Positions 26,658-36,137 of a stretch of 64,000 nucleotides of DNA are shown piece by piece. The notes beneath the pieces were generated by a model. It did not search any database. It saw only the letters and a list, made by a program, of their open reading frames with translations, and was not told where the DNA came from. Each line of letters begins with the position of its first letter. The first letter of the stretch is position 1. The DNA is from Lyngbya sp. CCAP 1446/10 (GTDB taxonomy: Bacteria; Cyanobacteriota; Cyanobacteriia; Cyanobacteriales; Microcoleaceae). The stretch lies in NCBI RefSeq assembly GCF_026130175.1, contig NZ_JAIGNI010000016.1, forward strand, positions 1 through 64,000. The letters are read 5' to 3'. The translations under genes were made by a program, and so were the position numbers.

Positions 26658-27028
26658 ATGATAAGTTGATATTTGGATTTTTTTTAACCGCAGAGGCCGC
26701 AGAGAGCGCAGAGGAAGAGAGGAGAGATGAGCAATTCGGATATGTTGTTAATCGGTTTTTCATTAGTCTTTGTGGAACAGGCATCTTGTCTGTTTTTGAG
26801 AAATGAGTTTATCGCACTATTGGATTGTATATTGCCTGTTCATAAATAAGTAAAAAATGGCTTGTTGATGATAAATTGATATTTGGATTTTTTTAACCGC
26901 AGAGTCCGCAGAGAGCGCAGAGGAAGAGAGGAGAGATGAGCAATTCGGATATGTTGTTAATTAGCCTTCCATTAGTCTCTGTGGAACAGGCATCTTGCCT
27001 GTTTTGTAGAAATAAATTTATCGCAGTC
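26657..27028 (+). repeat. Two direct copies of a 160-bp repeat, 210-bp period
   Basis: Copies at about 26657-26820 and 26867-27028 share GATGATAAGTTGATATTTGG, the AACCGCAGAGNCCGCAGAG block and GGAACAGGCATCTTGCCTG with few mismatches. The block AACCGCAGAG..GCAGAG returns in inverted orientation at 27971-28014. The second copy contains an ATG (26936) that falsely extends the fic frame upstream. Confidence 0.85.
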
Positions 27029-27094
27029 TTAGTACGACTATATCCTCAGCGTCTGGGTGACATCCTCCACCAGCATTTTCCCTTCTCATCCGCG

Positions 27095-27931
27095 ATGAAT
27101 CTTTCTGAAAAACTGCAAAAAGTTGATCGCCTCAAAGTCTGGTTAGATAGCTTTCGCCCGCTTTCTCCGACTCTGGTTTCAGAATTGAAAAAACTCTACG
27201 ATGTGCGGTTCACTTATCATTCTAACGCGATCGAGGGCAATACCTTGACGCAGCGCGAAACTGAGTTAGTCCTAAAAACTGGCATCACTGTCGGCGGCAA
27301 AACTCTGCGCGAACATCTAGAAGTTATTGGACATCGAGATGCGATCGACTATATTGAAGCTTTAACGCGATCGGACACTGCGATCGGTGAATGGGAAATT
27401 AAACAAATTCACAACTTAATTATAAGAGCAATCGCGCCGGATGAAGCTGGACGTTATCGGCAGTTAGATGTCAAAGCCGCTGGTACCGAATACCTCTATC
27501 CGCCTCATTATTTGCTTTCGGATTTAATGCCGGAATTTATCCAATGGCTTAACAGCGATCAAATCAAATCGTTGCATCCACTAGAGTTTGCAGCCGAAGC
27601 ACATCTTCGCTTTGTTTCGATTCATCCGTTTCGGGATGGTAACGGGCGAACCGGGCGGTTATTGATGAATCTCCTGCTGTTGCGGGCCGGATATCCCATT
27701 GTGATTGTATCTAACCAGGTGCGTGCTGCGTATATCGAGGCGATCGCCCAAGCACAGCAAAATGATTCCGGGATTCATCCCCTCCTCGATTTGATTGTAG
27801 ATGCAGCCCGGTACTCCCTGATCGAAACCCTGCAAATCGTAGCCACCGCCAGCGATAGTCAGAGTCAAGGGCTGCCTTTCTATCAAGAGATGCTAACAGT
27901 TTTGCAACAGCAGTCTCAAGAGCTGGATTAG
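27095..27931 (+). CDS. Fic domain protein (putative AMP transferase)
   Basis: The protein of 278 residues carries the Fic motif HPFRDGNGRTGRLLMN with catalytic His177 (counted from 27095). It also has the inhibitory helix motif S-N-A-I-E-G-N in residues about 45-52, so it belongs to the class with an N-terminal autoinhibitory helix. Fic enzymes usually transfer AMP from ATP to a hydroxyl side chain of a target protein. I chose ATG at 27095 because the 53 codons before it derive from a repeat. It follows an orphan antitoxin and is bracketed by inverted CCGCAGAG repeats. Confidence 0.88.
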   Translation: MNLSEKLQKVDRLKVWLDSFRPLSPTLVSELKKLYDVRFTYHSNAIEGNTLTQRETELVLKTGITVGGKTLREHLEVIGHRDAIDYIEALTRSDTAIGEWEIKQIHNLIIRAIAPDEAGRYRQLDVKAAGTEYLYPPHYLLSDLMPEFIQWLNSDQIKSLHPLEFAAEAHLRFVSIHPFRDGNGRTGRLLMNLLLLRAGYPIVIVSNQVRAAYIEAIAQAQQNDSGIHPLLDLIVDAARYSLIETLQIVATASDSQSQGLPFYQEMLTVLQQQSQELD

Positions 27932-27970
27932 GATTCATCTCAAATCCGCTGGTATCGCAATTATTCATCT

Positions 27971-28014
27971 GTCTCCTCTCCGACTCTGCGCCCTCTGCGC
28001 CCTCTGTGGTTAAA
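27971..28014 (-). repeat. Inverted AACCGCAGAG-type repeat
   Basis: TCTCCTCTCCGACTCTGCG..TCTGTGGTTAAA is the reverse complement of the block at 26692-26735 and 26902-26945. The remaining stretch to 28314 shows no gene; an AAGGAG ribosome binding site is at 28301-28306. Confidence 0.75.
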
Positions 28015-28314
28015 TCATTCCAAAACAACCGTAAATCCTACAAGATGCCCCCTTAAATAAAGAACCAGTCGCCGTAGATGAAGATTTGATGTAGATTTGG
28101 GCGATCGATCACATAACAGGTGACAACTACTGTGATGATTTTGCTATGGTGGTCAAGGTGCGTCGATCGAGCTTTCACAGGCAAAACTGCAAAAATCTAC
28201 AGTCCGCTAACCGGTTCGCGCGATCGGAGTTCGGTTTTCAGGATAAATTAGCTAATATCAAACCCAAAGTCGTTTACCACAGGATTCAGTAAGCAATCCT
28301 CAAGGAGTCAAAAC

Positions 28315-28734
28315 ATGGTTCAAGTTCAAGCAATTTCTAAACTATCTAGTCTGCACGCACCTGGAGCACTCAACGAAATAACCGCCACAGAATCGCGGCC
28401 TTGGGGCTCATTTACGACTCTAGAAGAAGGCCCAGGATATAAAATTAAGCGCATCGAAGTTAATCCCGGACACCGCCTCAGCCTGCAAATGCACCACCAC
28501 CGCAGCGAACATTGGATCGTAGTTTCTGGTACTGCAAAAGTTACTTGTGGCGAAAGTGAACAAGTTTTGTTTACAAATCAGTCTACCTACGTTCCGCAGT
28601 GCACTTCTCACCGTCTGGAAAATCCGGGAGTTATCCCCCTGGTTTTAATTGAAGTGCAGAATGGCGAATATCTCGGAGAAGATGATATTATCCGGTTTCA
28701 AGACGATTATGCCCGCACAGAAAAAGCGAAGTAA
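28315..28734 (+). CDS. Cupin, mannose-6-phosphate isomerase type II-like
   Basis: The 139-residue protein is a single cupin with the RPWGSFTTLEEGPGYKIKRI start typical of the isomerase domain of type II phosphomannose isomerases. The metal-site histidines are in LQMHHHRSEHWIVVSGT and HRLENPG. It interconverts mannose-6-phosphate and fructose-6-phosphate if active. In the two-domain enzymes this follows a GDP-mannose pyrophosphorylase part, absent here. An AAGGAG site lies 9 bp before the ATG. Confidence 0.85.
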   Translation: MVQVQAISKLSSLHAPGALNEITATESRPWGSFTTLEEGPGYKIKRIEVNPGHRLSLQMHHHRSEHWIVVSGTAKVTCGESEQVLFTNQSTYVPQCTSHRLENPGVIPLVLIEVQNGEYLGEDDIIRFQDDYARTEKAK

Positions 28735-28743
28735 TTTACTCTC

Positions 28744-28800
28744 GGTAAGGTGCGCACCTTACCAGAAAATCTCCTGGTAAGGTGCGCATTGCGCACCCTA
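28744..28800. repeat. Perfect palindrome and related repeat
   Basis: 28744-28763 is a self-complementary 20-mer built from GGTAAGGTGC and its reverse complement. A second partial copy, GGTAAGGTGCGCATTGCGCACCC, follows at 28776-28798. It sits 10 bp after a stop and may terminate transcription. Confidence 0.8.
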
Positions 28801-28831
28801 CATTTCAATTACAAATTACAAATTACCAATC

Positions 28832-29161
28832 ATGATTAATCTGAGCAAAACAGCAGCCACAGAAGTAAAACGCCTCAAGTCAAAGTATCGCAGCCCCAAT
28901 GCTTTGTTTCGTCTGGGCGTGGAATCGAGCGGCTGCTCCGGTTTGTCTTATACAATGGCATTTGACGATGCGCCAGCCCCAGGCGATGCTGTATGCGAGT
29001 CCGAGGGAGTTCAAGTTGCGATCGACCCCCAGCACTTAAAATATCTGAATGAACTCACCTTAGATTATTCAGAAGACTTGATGGGCGGAGGTTTCCGATA
29101 TCACAATCCCAATGCCGCCAAAAGCTGTAGCTGCGGCAACTCATTTTCGGCCAGGGAATAA
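28832..29161 (+). CDS. HesB/IscA/SufA-type iron-sulfur assembly protein
   Basis: The 109 residues match the A-type carrier family: INLSKTAATEVKRL start, the first Cys in VESSGCSGLSYTM, and the paired C-terminal Cys in KSCSCGNSF. These three Cys bind iron or a transient cluster that is passed to apoproteins. It is 95 bp after the cupin gene and 5 bp before an Uma2 gene, so the last two may be cotranscribed. Confidence 0.93.
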   Translation: MINLSKTAATEVKRLKSKYRSPNALFRLGVESSGCSGLSYTMAFDDAPAPGDAVCESEGVQVAIDPQHLKYLNELTLDYSEDLMGGGFRYHNPNAAKSCSCGNSFSARE

Positions 29162-29166
29162 TCAAT

Positions 29167-29736
29167 ATGATGACCATCAAAGACTTAGAAAAAGTCCAAA
29201 AAACCTTCCAAGAAGCCGGTCAAGATTACCAACTAGAACTAGAAAGCGGGAAGATTATCATTGTGGGCCCATCAGATATTGTATCTAGCGAAATTGGTGT
29301 AATTTTCATTTGGTTGCTCGCCAATTGGGTTTATCCCCGCCGTCTGGGCCGAATATTTGACTCCGCAGGTGGCTTTATTTTACCTGATGCTAACCTCACA
29401 GCACCCGATGTTTCTTTTGTGCGGGCCGCGCGTCTCAGGCAAAGTCCGCGTTATTTCGGAGAATTAGTCCCCGACTTGGTAGTAGAAATTAAATCACAAA
29501 GCGATCACATAAAACCTCTCGAAAAAAAGATTCTGAATTTTATCGCACTCGGAGCACAAGTAGGAATTCTGATCGATCCAGACGAAGAAACTGTAACAGT
29601 TTATCGTCAGGAAGGTGAACCAATTGTGCTAGTAAATGGAGATAATTTGACTGTTACCGAACTTTTCCCTGGTTGGCAATTGCCAATTTCTGAACTGTGG
29701 CCGCCAATTTTTACAGAAGCAGAAACTCAAGCATAA
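29167..29736 (+). CDS. Uma2 family protein
   Basis: The protein has GKIIIVGPSDIVSSEIG at the start, LTAPDVSFVRAARL with the acidic residue, LVPDLVVEIKSQSD (E-x-K) and GAQVGILIDPDEETVTVY, the usual Uma2 order. Start ATGATG; the first is 5 bp after the iron-sulfur carrier stop, suggesting coupling by position only. Function unproven. Confidence 0.9.
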   Translation: MMTIKDLEKVQKTFQEAGQDYQLELESGKIIIVGPSDIVSSEIGVIFIWLLANWVYPRRLGRIFDSAGGFILPDANLTAPDVSFVRAARLRQSPRYFGELVPDLVVEIKSQSDHIKPLEKKILNFIALGAQVGILIDPDEETVTVYRQEGEPIVLVNGDNLTVTELFPGWQLPISELWPPIFTEAETQA

Positions 29737-30040
29737 TCTTGCATTTTAATACAATTAGTTTACAACGAATCGCGAAGATGCGGTTCATGAGAAAAATATT
29801 GATTATGCCAAATTTTTGGATGCTCAATAAGTTGCGGTAGGTAGTAATTTGTAAGCGTTTTTGAATTCATTTTAAATTCTACAAATATCTTAATTCCTGC
29901 AAAAACTCCACGTATTTTCATGTATTATTCATCATAAACTCAATAAGTAACACAGCTTTTTTGAGCCACTAAAATCACAATTAATCCTGGGTTATACGAC
30001 ACTTACTAAAGGAATCAAGCGCCGATAATTCAGAGCAGTT

Positions 30041-30161
30041 ATATTTCGGTTCACTTAAGAAGATAATTGCTCAGCGCGACTTAACCGATAAGTGTCATAA
30101 TTTCTGCGATTTCTCTCACGCGCGATCGCTGCTGACAAAAAACGTTAAGTTAACCGTATTG
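30041..30161. mobile_element. MITE-like element family B, copy 2
   Basis: Left end ATATTTCGGTTCACTTAAG and right end TTAAGTTAACCGTATTG are imperfect inverted repeats of about 18 bp around 85 bp of non-coding DNA. It lies in the 540-bp gap between the Uma2 gene and acs, which has no other gene. Confidence 0.7.
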
Positions 30162-30196
30162 ATCTATCGCGCAGTAAATAAGTAAATTAATAATGA

Positions 30197-30264
30197 AACC
30201 GCAGATGAACGCAGATCAAAACACATCTGCGTTAATCTGCGTTCATCTGCTCAAATCTGCGGTT
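30197..30264 (-). terminator. Long GCAGATGAACGCAGAT hairpin downstream of acs
   Basis: AACCGCAGATGAACGCAGAT pairs with ATCTGCGTTCATCTGC and GCGGTT on the other side, an extended stem 12 bp past the acs stop. The same AACCGCAGAT repeat type is at 54376-54420. It may end acs transcription. Confidence 0.6.
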
Positions 30265-30276
30265 GCAAAAATACCC

Positions 30277-32247
30277 CTAGGAACCGCCGCGCAACTTATC
30301 CAAAACAGTCCGATCTTCCAAAGTCGAAGTATCCCCAGAAACCTCTTCTCCGGCAGCTAAAGAACGCAGCAAACGGCGCATAATCTTACCGCTGCGAGTT
30401 TTCGGCAAAGCATCGGTAAATCGAATTTCGCCGGGACGGGCGATCGCCCCAATCTCCTTCACAACGTGCTGCTTCAACTCCTTAGCCAATGCGTCGCTAG
30501 GCTGCTGCGAGTTATCCAGCGTCACAAAAGCGACAATTTCCTCACCTTTAATCTCATCCGGTTTGCCAACAACCGCAGCTTCCGCCACCGCTGGATGCGA
30601 TACCAAAGCCGATTCAACTTCCATCGTGCCGAGTCGGTGTCCGGCGACATTAATCACATCATCAACGCGGCCCATTACCCAGAAATAACCATCTTTATCC
30701 TTGTGCGCGCCGTCTCCAGCAAAGTACACAAATTCGCCATTTTTGGGGTGCAAATATTCCCAATAAGTGCGGCGGAAACGCTCTGGATCGTTGTAAAGTG
30801 TACGCATCATTCCCGGCCAAGGATGTTTTACAACTAAATAACCGCCGCTTTGATTAGTTACTGGTTCGCCATCTTGGTCAACGACATCGGCGACAATTCC
30901 GGGGAATGGAAGGGTTGCAGAACCGGGTTTTGTGGGAATTGCACCGGGCAAAGCGGTAATCATAATTCCGCCTGTTTCTGTTTGCCACCAAGTATCAACA
31001 ATCGGACAATTTGAGTTACCAATTACGCGCTGATACCACATCCAAGCTTCGGGATTGATTGGTTCGCCGACGGTTCCTAACAATCGTAAAGATGACAAAT
31101 TGCGCGCGTTGGGCAAGTGTTCGCCCATTTTCATAAAGGTGCGAATTGCTGTTGGTGCGGTGTAGAAAACGGTGACACCGTATTTTTCAATTACGTCCCA
31201 AAAACAGCCGGGATTGGACGTGCGGGGCGCACCTTCATACATTAAAGTTGTTGCACCGTTGGAAAGTGGCCCGTAGAGGATGTAACTGTGGCCTGTAATC
31301 CAGCCGACATCGGCAGTACACCAATAAACATCGGTATCTTGTAAGTCGAATATCCACTTGGTTGTTATGTGGGTATAAAGGTTGTAGCCACCGATTGTGT
31401 GGACGACTCCTTTCGGTTTGCCGGTGCTGCCGCTGGTGTAGAGTACGAATAGCATATCTTCGCTATCCATCGGTTCGGCGGGACAATTTGCCGATGCACC
31501 TTTTTGCAAATCGTGCCACCAATGATCGCGCCCTGGTTCCATGTGCACTTCTTGTTTGGTACGCTGGACGACGAGAACGTTGGTAACGCTTGGTACGGCA
31601 TTATTTCCTAATGCTTTGTCTACTTGTGCTTTGAGGCCGACGGCGGTATCTTTGCGGAAGCCACCGTCGGCGGTGATGACGAGTTTTGCTTCGCCGTCGT
31701 TGAGGCGATCGCGCAAAGCTTCTGCGCTAAATCCGCCGAATACTACGCTGTGTACTGCACCGATTCTCGCACAGGCTAGCATGGCGATCGCAGCTTCGGG
31801 AATCATGGGCATATAAATGCCGACGCGATCGCCCTTTTGGACACCCAAATCTTTGATGACATTCGCCATTTGACAGACTTCGCGGTGGAGTTGCGCGTAA
31901 GTCAGGGTACGGGAGTCACCGGGTTCGCCTTCCCAGATCAGGGCGGCTTTGTTTTTGCGCCAGGTGGTTAAATGGCGATCGAGACAATTGTAAGAAATGT
32001 TAATTTTGCCATTGACAAACCATTTAGCAACAGGTGGCTGCCAGTCGAGCACGGTATCCCACTTTTGAAACCAGTGCAATTCTTGGGTAGCGAGTTCAGC
32101 CCAGAATGCTTGGGGGTCGGCTTTCGCTTTTTCGTAGAGGGCGCGGTATTCTTCTAAGCTTTTGACGTGTGCTTTTTGGGAGAATTCAGCCGTGGGCGGG
32201 AATAGGCGTTTTTCATGCAGAATTGATTCGATGGTATCTTGTGACAT
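30277..32247 (-). CDS. acs: Acetyl-CoA synthetase
   Basis: This 656-residue AMP-forming enzyme activates acetate to acetyl-CoA through acetyl-AMP. The ATP/AMP loop [11 protein letters not shown] is at 270-280. [23 protein letters not shown] and the catalytic Lys621 in [11 protein letters not shown] (site of reversible acetylation in Acs) are all present. Full length, no odd features. It stands alone and would feed acetate into lipid or TCA metabolism. Confidence 0.97.
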   Translation of the reverse strand: MSQDTIESILHEKRLFPPTAEFSQKAHVKSLEEYRALYEKAKADPQAFWAELATQELHWFQKWDTVLDWQPPVAKWFVNGKINISYNCLDRHLTTWRKNKAALIWEGEPGDSRTLTYAQLHREVCQMANVIKDLGVQKGDRVGIYMPMIPEAAIAMLACARIGAVHSVVFGGFSAEALRDRLNDGEAKLVITADGGFRKDTAVGLKAQVDKALGNNAVPSVTNVLVVQRTKQEVHMEPGRDHWWHDLQKGASANCPAEPMDSEDMLFVLYTSGSTGKPKGVVHTIGGYNLYTHITTKWIFDLQDTDVYWCTADVGWITGHSYILYGPLSNGATTLMYEGAPRTSNPGCFWDVIEKYGVTVFYTAPTAIRTFMKMGEHLPNARNLSSLRLLGTVGEPINPEAWMWYQRVIGNSNCPIVDTWWQTETGGIMITALPGAIPTKPGSATLPFPGIVADVVDQDGEPVTNQSGGYLVVKHPWPGMMRTLYNDPERFRRTYWEYLHPKNGEFVYFAGDGAHKDKDGYFWVMGRVDDVINVAGHRLGTMEVESALVSHPAVAEAAVVGKPDEIKGEEIVAFVTLDNSQQPSDALAKELKQHVVKEIGAIARPGEIRFTDALPKTRSGKIMRRLLRSLAAGEEVSGDTSTLEDRTVLDKLRGGS

Positions 32248-32368
32248 CGCTGTTAGTTTTTAGTTCAGTTACTCTTTTTAGCTATTGTGTGCATAAATTG
32301 GGGCAAAAGTATGTTTATTTTCCTTAAGACGTTGGGAAATTTTGTAAGTATTGGGGATGTGTTAAAAA

Positions 32369-32613
32369 CTATAGCACTGGTAAATTGTAAATTCTATCTT
32401 GGTACTCATTATCAAATGATGCTTCATAAATCAGAAATATTAGTTCAATGTTTTGACCGATATTCAGCTTGAAATTCAGGATAAATATTCCTGGGATATG
32501 GTGATTTTGCTCTAAATGCTCTGTTAAATGAACAGGCATAGAGCAGTCGTTATACGATCGCACTTTTCAATCTTTCTTTTAGTTCCGTTGGGTTGAGAGT
32601 AATTTCAGTCATT
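32369..32613 (-). pseudogene. Scrambled remnants of a small gene
   Basis: MTEITLNPTELKERLKSAIV starts at 32613 and stops at once. In another frame, PVHLTEHLEQNHHIPGIFIL and IYEASFDNEYQDRIYNLPVL follow to 32369, resembling a C-terminal end of a cyanobacterial small protein. The two parts look like the ends of one or two decayed genes with the middle missing. The rest of 32248-32679 is empty. Confidence 0.35.
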
Positions 32614-32679
32614 GTGGCGACCTCATATCTAATTGAATGATACAAGTCAAAGACTGCACATACTATTGCAAACATTTGT

Positions 32680-32976
32680 TTATGTTCGCACTTGCCACGT
32701 TTTTGGATCTCTCCGACTGTGAAAAATTGCTGTCACAATCACCCTACTCGACACAATCCGATAGTAAACAGCATAGGGAAAGCGTCGCACCACACACCGT
32801 CTAACATCACGATAGACAACGGGATATGATTCTGGCATCTGGCAAATTCGATTTAAAATTTCGTCCACACAGTCCAAAAAATCGTCGCCAAGTTCTAGTT
32901 GCTGACTTTCGTACCAACTGTAGGCCCCATCGAGTTCTTCACGAACTTCTGGCCGAAACACTAGCACATAATTCAT
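32680..32976 (-). CDS. RelE/ParE-family toxin
   Basis: The 98 residues match ParE-like toxins: VLVFRPEVREELDGAYSWYES, LGDDFLDCVDEIL and RRFPYAVYYRIV..VIVTAIFHSRRDP. ParE proteins poison gyrase and RelE proteins cleave mRNA; which applies is not decided by the sequence. The start overlaps the antitoxin stop by 4 bp (ATGA). Confidence 0.9.
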   Translation of the reverse strand: MNYVLVFRPEVREELDGAYSWYESQQLELGDDFLDCVDEILNRICQMPESYPVVYRDVRRCVVRRFPYAVYYRIVSSRVIVTAIFHSRRDPKTWQVRT

Positions 32977-33197
32977 GAGCGTCTTTTTACCGAAGCTTTA
33001 ATTTCTTCCCAGGTCATTACATCATCTGGATTAGCTTCGCTATCACTAATCCGACGATCTAGTTCCTGTTTTTGTACTTCTGTAAGATTAGGGTAAGCTT
33101 GCTCTGCTGCGATGCTATCCCAAATTGCTTGTACAAGCCTAATTCGGTCTTCAACACTGAGAGATGTAATTTGATTCAATGTGACAGTGATATCCAT
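32973..33197 (-). CDS. Addiction-module antitoxin, TIGR02574 type
   Basis: From the ATG at 33197 the protein is 74 residues: ITSLSVEDRIRLVQAIWDSI, LTEVQKQELDRRISDSEANP and MTWEEIKASVKRR. That is the standard antitoxin for the adjacent ParE-like toxin. An in-frame extension to 33305 has no family support. Antitoxin precedes toxin with a 4-bp overlap, so this module appears intact. Confidence 0.9.
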   Translation of the reverse strand: MDITVTLNQITSLSVEDRIRLVQAIWDSIAAEQAYPNLTEVQKQELDRRISDSEANPDDVMTWEEIKASVKRRS

Positions 33198-33364
33198 ACT
33201 AATTAACCTTGATGAAAGACTGGGAAATTGGTACACATAAAATATAGCAGATTTAAGGTAGAGTTGACGGTGGAGTTGAGGGACAATTAATATTGTATCA
33301 GGCAAAATTAGCTTGTAATGCCTCTATAATATATTTTACAGGAAAAGCCGATCGCACAAAAGCT

Positions 33365-34045
33365 ATGACCCAAAATTTAGAAGCCAGCCAACTTTCGTTA
33401 AATGACGTTCGCCGCCTTCTCAAACTGGAAAGACAAACAGAAGGTTCTTTTGCTGAGTCTTTATCTCTGGAACCTCTAACAGACTCTGAACAGCAGCAAC
33501 TCTTGGAAATCAGCAATGATTTTTGGCGCTACCTAGAAACCGGGAAAGTTTCTGAAGAATTGGTGAAGTTTTTAACGCTTTCGCCGTTAATGCGATTGAC
33601 GGGATTTTTTAAGATTCCTGTGGTGCTGACTATGGAGGATAGCATTCCGATCGAGGTTGAAGATGAAGATACTTTAATTAAAGGGCGGTTGGATATTCTC
33701 GCAGTAAATGGGCCGGATGCGGAGATTGGGGCGGCGCAGTTCTGGATTTTGGTGGTGGAGGCGAAAAATAGTGCGTTAGCGAAGCCCTCGAAGAGGATCG
33801 CCCCTTTGACCGGTTTACCGCAATTGCTGACTTATGCGTTTAAGAGTTTGCAGGTGCAATCGTCTGTTTGGGGATTGACGACGAATGGCGAAAGTTATCG
33901 GTTTGTGCGGTTGACGCGGGGAAATCCTTGCACTTATCAGATTTTACCGGAATTGAATTTGATTGACAAAGGGCGATCGATCGAATTGGCGCAAGTTTTG
34001 AAAGCTATTTGCAAGTTGCAGAATGTGCAGTTGCAATTGGCGTAA
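33365..34045 (+). CDS. Restriction-endonuclease-like (PD-(D/E)XK) protein
   Basis: The central core, IKGRLDILAVNG followed by FWILVVEAKNS, carries the D...E-x-K arrangement of PD-(D/E)XK nucleases, and LPQLLTYAF follows as the usual helix. This domain type is common in stand-alone cyanobacterial proteins of unknown role. Start at ATG 33365 gives 226 residues; the extension to 33293 has no support. It lies just before a type II restriction-modification system. Confidence 0.7.
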   Translation: MTQNLEASQLSLNDVRRLLKLERQTEGSFAESLSLEPLTDSEQQQLLEISNDFWRYLETGKVSEELVKFLTLSPLMRLTGFFKIPVVLTMEDSIPIEVEDEDTLIKGRLDILAVNGPDAEIGAAQFWILVVEAKNSALAKPSKRIAPLTGLPQLLTYAFKSLQVQSSVWGLTTNGESYRFVRLTRGNPCTYQILPELNLIDKGRSIELAQVLKAICKLQNVQLQLA

Positions 34046-34164
34046 TGGTTGGGAAGTTAGGAAGACGAGTAGAGGAAATATACATAATTTAATTGCCTCG
34101 TAAGTTGATCAATAAAAAATGCACAATTGTGCCAATATAGATTTATACCATCATCAACTTAATC

Positions 34165-35013
34165 ATGCTTTTAACTGACATAGTAAATCTTTTAGGTAAA
34201 CCCTACTTCCAAGCCTCCAACTGCCTCATTTATCAAATGGACTGCTTAGAAGCAATGTCAAAGCTCCCTGATGAATGCGTGAATCTTACTGTCACCAGTC
34301 CCCCCTATAACATTGGCAAAGAATACGAAAAAACACTACCACTTGATAAATATTTGAACTGGTGTGAAAGCTGGATCAGTGAAAATTATCGGCTAATCCT
34401 TCCTAACGGCGCTTTCTGGCTCAACTTGGGGTATCTATCAATTCCCAATCAAGCTAAAGCTATCCCCATTCCCTATCTACTTTGGGACAAAATTCCTTTT
34501 TACCTCATCCAAGAAGTTATCTGGCACTATGGCGCTGGGGTTGCTGGTAGTAAGTTCTTTTCACCGCGCAATGAAAAGTTCCTTTGGTATGTGAAAAACC
34601 ATAAAGATTATACCTTCAACCTAGATGATGTGCGCGATCCAAATGTAAAATATCCTAATCAAAAAAAGAATGGCAAAATTAAAGTCAACTCCCAAGGCAA
34701 AAATCCGACTGATGTTTGGGAATTCCCCAAGGTAACTTCTGGTAAAAATAGAGCCTCAAAAGAGCGAACATCTCACCCCGCTCAATTTCCTAGTGCTGTC
34801 ATACAGCGAATAATCAAAGCTTCATCCAACCCAAATGAAATCATTTTAGACCCTTTTCTGGGTTCAGGAACTACGGCTGTTGTTGCTTTAGATTTGCAGC
34901 GCACTATTATCGGATTTGAGATTTGTCAGGAATACTGCGATTTAGCAGCAAACCGAATTGATAATTTTCTAAGAGAAAAGCAGATTAGTGAAGCTCAATT
35001 ATCTTTATTTTAA
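34165..35013 (+). CDS. Type II DNA methyltransferase, beta class
   Basis: The catalytic motif TSPPYNIG is at 44-51 and the AdoMet-binding motif DPFLGSGTT at 229-237, so motif IV precedes motif I as in beta-class amino-methyltransferases. These methylate N4 of cytosine or N6 of adenine. SPPY favours N4-cytosine. The gene converges with a restriction endonuclease gene and overlaps its end by 9 bp, and a controller gene follows on the other side. Confidence 0.92.
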   Translation: MLLTDIVNLLGKPYFQASNCLIYQMDCLEAMSKLPDECVNLTVTSPPYNIGKEYEKTLPLDKYLNWCESWISENYRLILPNGAFWLNLGYLSIPNQAKAIPIPYLLWDKIPFYLIQEVIWHYGAGVAGSKFFSPRNEKFLWYVKNHKDYTFNLDDVRDPNVKYPNQKKNGKIKVNSQGKNPTDVWEFPKVTSGKNRASKERTSHPAQFPSAVIQRIIKASSNPNEIILDPFLGSGTTAVVALDLQRTIIGFEICQEYCDLAANRIDNFLREKQISEAQLSLF

Positions 35014-35634
35014 AGAGGGTAAATCTTGCTTAATAGGCAATTGCAGTAGCTTATATCGCTCTACATCAGGGCTTAATTTAGCTTGCTGACCAGTGGCCGC
35101 TGTTTGCCCTTGCCAATCTTCTCGATCTATCCATCCAAATCTAACTAAATTAATCTGTAGAGTTTGTACACTTTGAATTTTTGGATCGAATTTCTGGAAA
35201 TTAACTACAAGATAATAGCCGGACTTGTCTTTCTTCGGTTTTGCTCCTGTGGCACTTTGTTGGGAATAACTACGATTGCCGTAAGTGTTACGACTACTTG
35301 AAGAAGTTTTAATTTCAATTGAGAAGTCATTGCTCGGGATGTAAACAATATCTTTTTCGATGGCGCTGCGATCGCGCCGCCAAATTCCGGGGTATTTACT
35401 GGCGAGTTCTAATGGGATTAGTTCATGTAAAAAAAAGCCCATAATTTGGGGAGTTGGGAATAAATTTACTCCTATTTTGTAGCCTCTGCTGGTTATGCTT
35501 GATTGAAAAATTTCACTCCAAACTTGAATAACCACGTCATAAATTTCTTGTGGATCTAGTGGGTGTTGATCTATGAGTTCCCGTGTCTTCTCTTGCCAAT
35601 CTTGGACAGGAAGCCCCGTATAGGGTGATTGCAT
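35005..35634 (-). CDS. Type II restriction endonuclease, ScaI-like
   Basis: The protein has a PD-(D/E)XK core: D95 in KDIVYIPSNDF and E107-I-K109 in SIEIKTSS. The overall pattern (NLFPTPQIMGFFLHELIPLE, PGIWRR) resembles the ScaI family, whose type enzyme cuts AGTACT, but the recognition site is not proven here. At 209 residues it is a compact enzyme. Its gene directly follows the controller (35635) and overlaps the methyltransferase end. Confidence 0.75.
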   Translation of the reverse strand: MQSPYTGLPVQDWQEKTRELIDQHPLDPQEIYDVVIQVWSEIFQSSITSRGYKIGVNLFPTPQIMGFFLHELIPLELASKYPGIWRRDRSAIEKDIVYIPSNDFSIEIKTSSSSRNTYGNRSYSQQSATGAKPKKDKSGYYLVVNFQKFDPKIQSVQTLQINLVRFGWIDREDWQGQTAATGQQAKLSPDVERYKLLQLPIKQDLPSLK

Positions 35635-35886
35635 TTACTCTATTTCCTGCAATAGTTCGCTGGGCGATACTCCTAAAGCTTTTGCTAACCGCAAAATGTT
35701 TAACAGGGCTATGTTCCTCTCACCCCGCTCAATACCACCAATGTAGTTGCGGTGCAGTCCGGCTAGTTCTGCTAACTTTTCTTGGGAAAAGCCTTTTGAT
35801 GTTCTTAGCCTGCGAACTTGCTCTCCAAATTTTTTTAGCTCTGGATTTTCTGCCACATCAGCAAGATATCGGTGACTGCACTCCAA
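35635..35886 (-). CDS. XRE-family controller (C) protein of the R-M system
   Basis: The 83-residue protein is a single HTH_XRE domain: FGEQVRRLRTSKGFSQEKLA, ELAGLHRNYIGGIERGERN, ILRLAKALGVSPSELL. Its stop abuts the start of the endonuclease gene, so both are on one transcript. C proteins delay endonuclease expression until the host is methylated. Operator boxes upstream could not be identified with confidence. Confidence 0.88.
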   Translation of the reverse strand: MECSHRYLADVAENPELKKFGEQVRRLRTSKGFSQEKLAELAGLHRNYIGGIERGERNIALLNILRLAKALGVSPSELLQEIE

Positions 35887-36137
35887 AATCTACACACTAT
35901 GAGTGTGATTTAGGATTAAATGAAGCCAGCACGCCCATAGTCACACCAAGCAGAATCAACTTGATGCCATCACTTTAATTGCTTTCATCGGTACTCCGGG
36001 TTCTAGGGCGTAGGAAATAGATTGATGTCTAATGCTTCAAGTTATTGATATACCAGATAGCCCGATCGCCCTTCCCGCAATTTTGATGAATCGAGAAAAG
36101 GGCATCAAGCGCCGCTATCCCCGCAGGAATAGGCATT

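Noticed and set aside
35920-36010. MKAIKVMAS start on the minus strand, like an antitoxin N-terminus
   Set aside because: It stops after about ten codons; could be a relic but cannot be supported.
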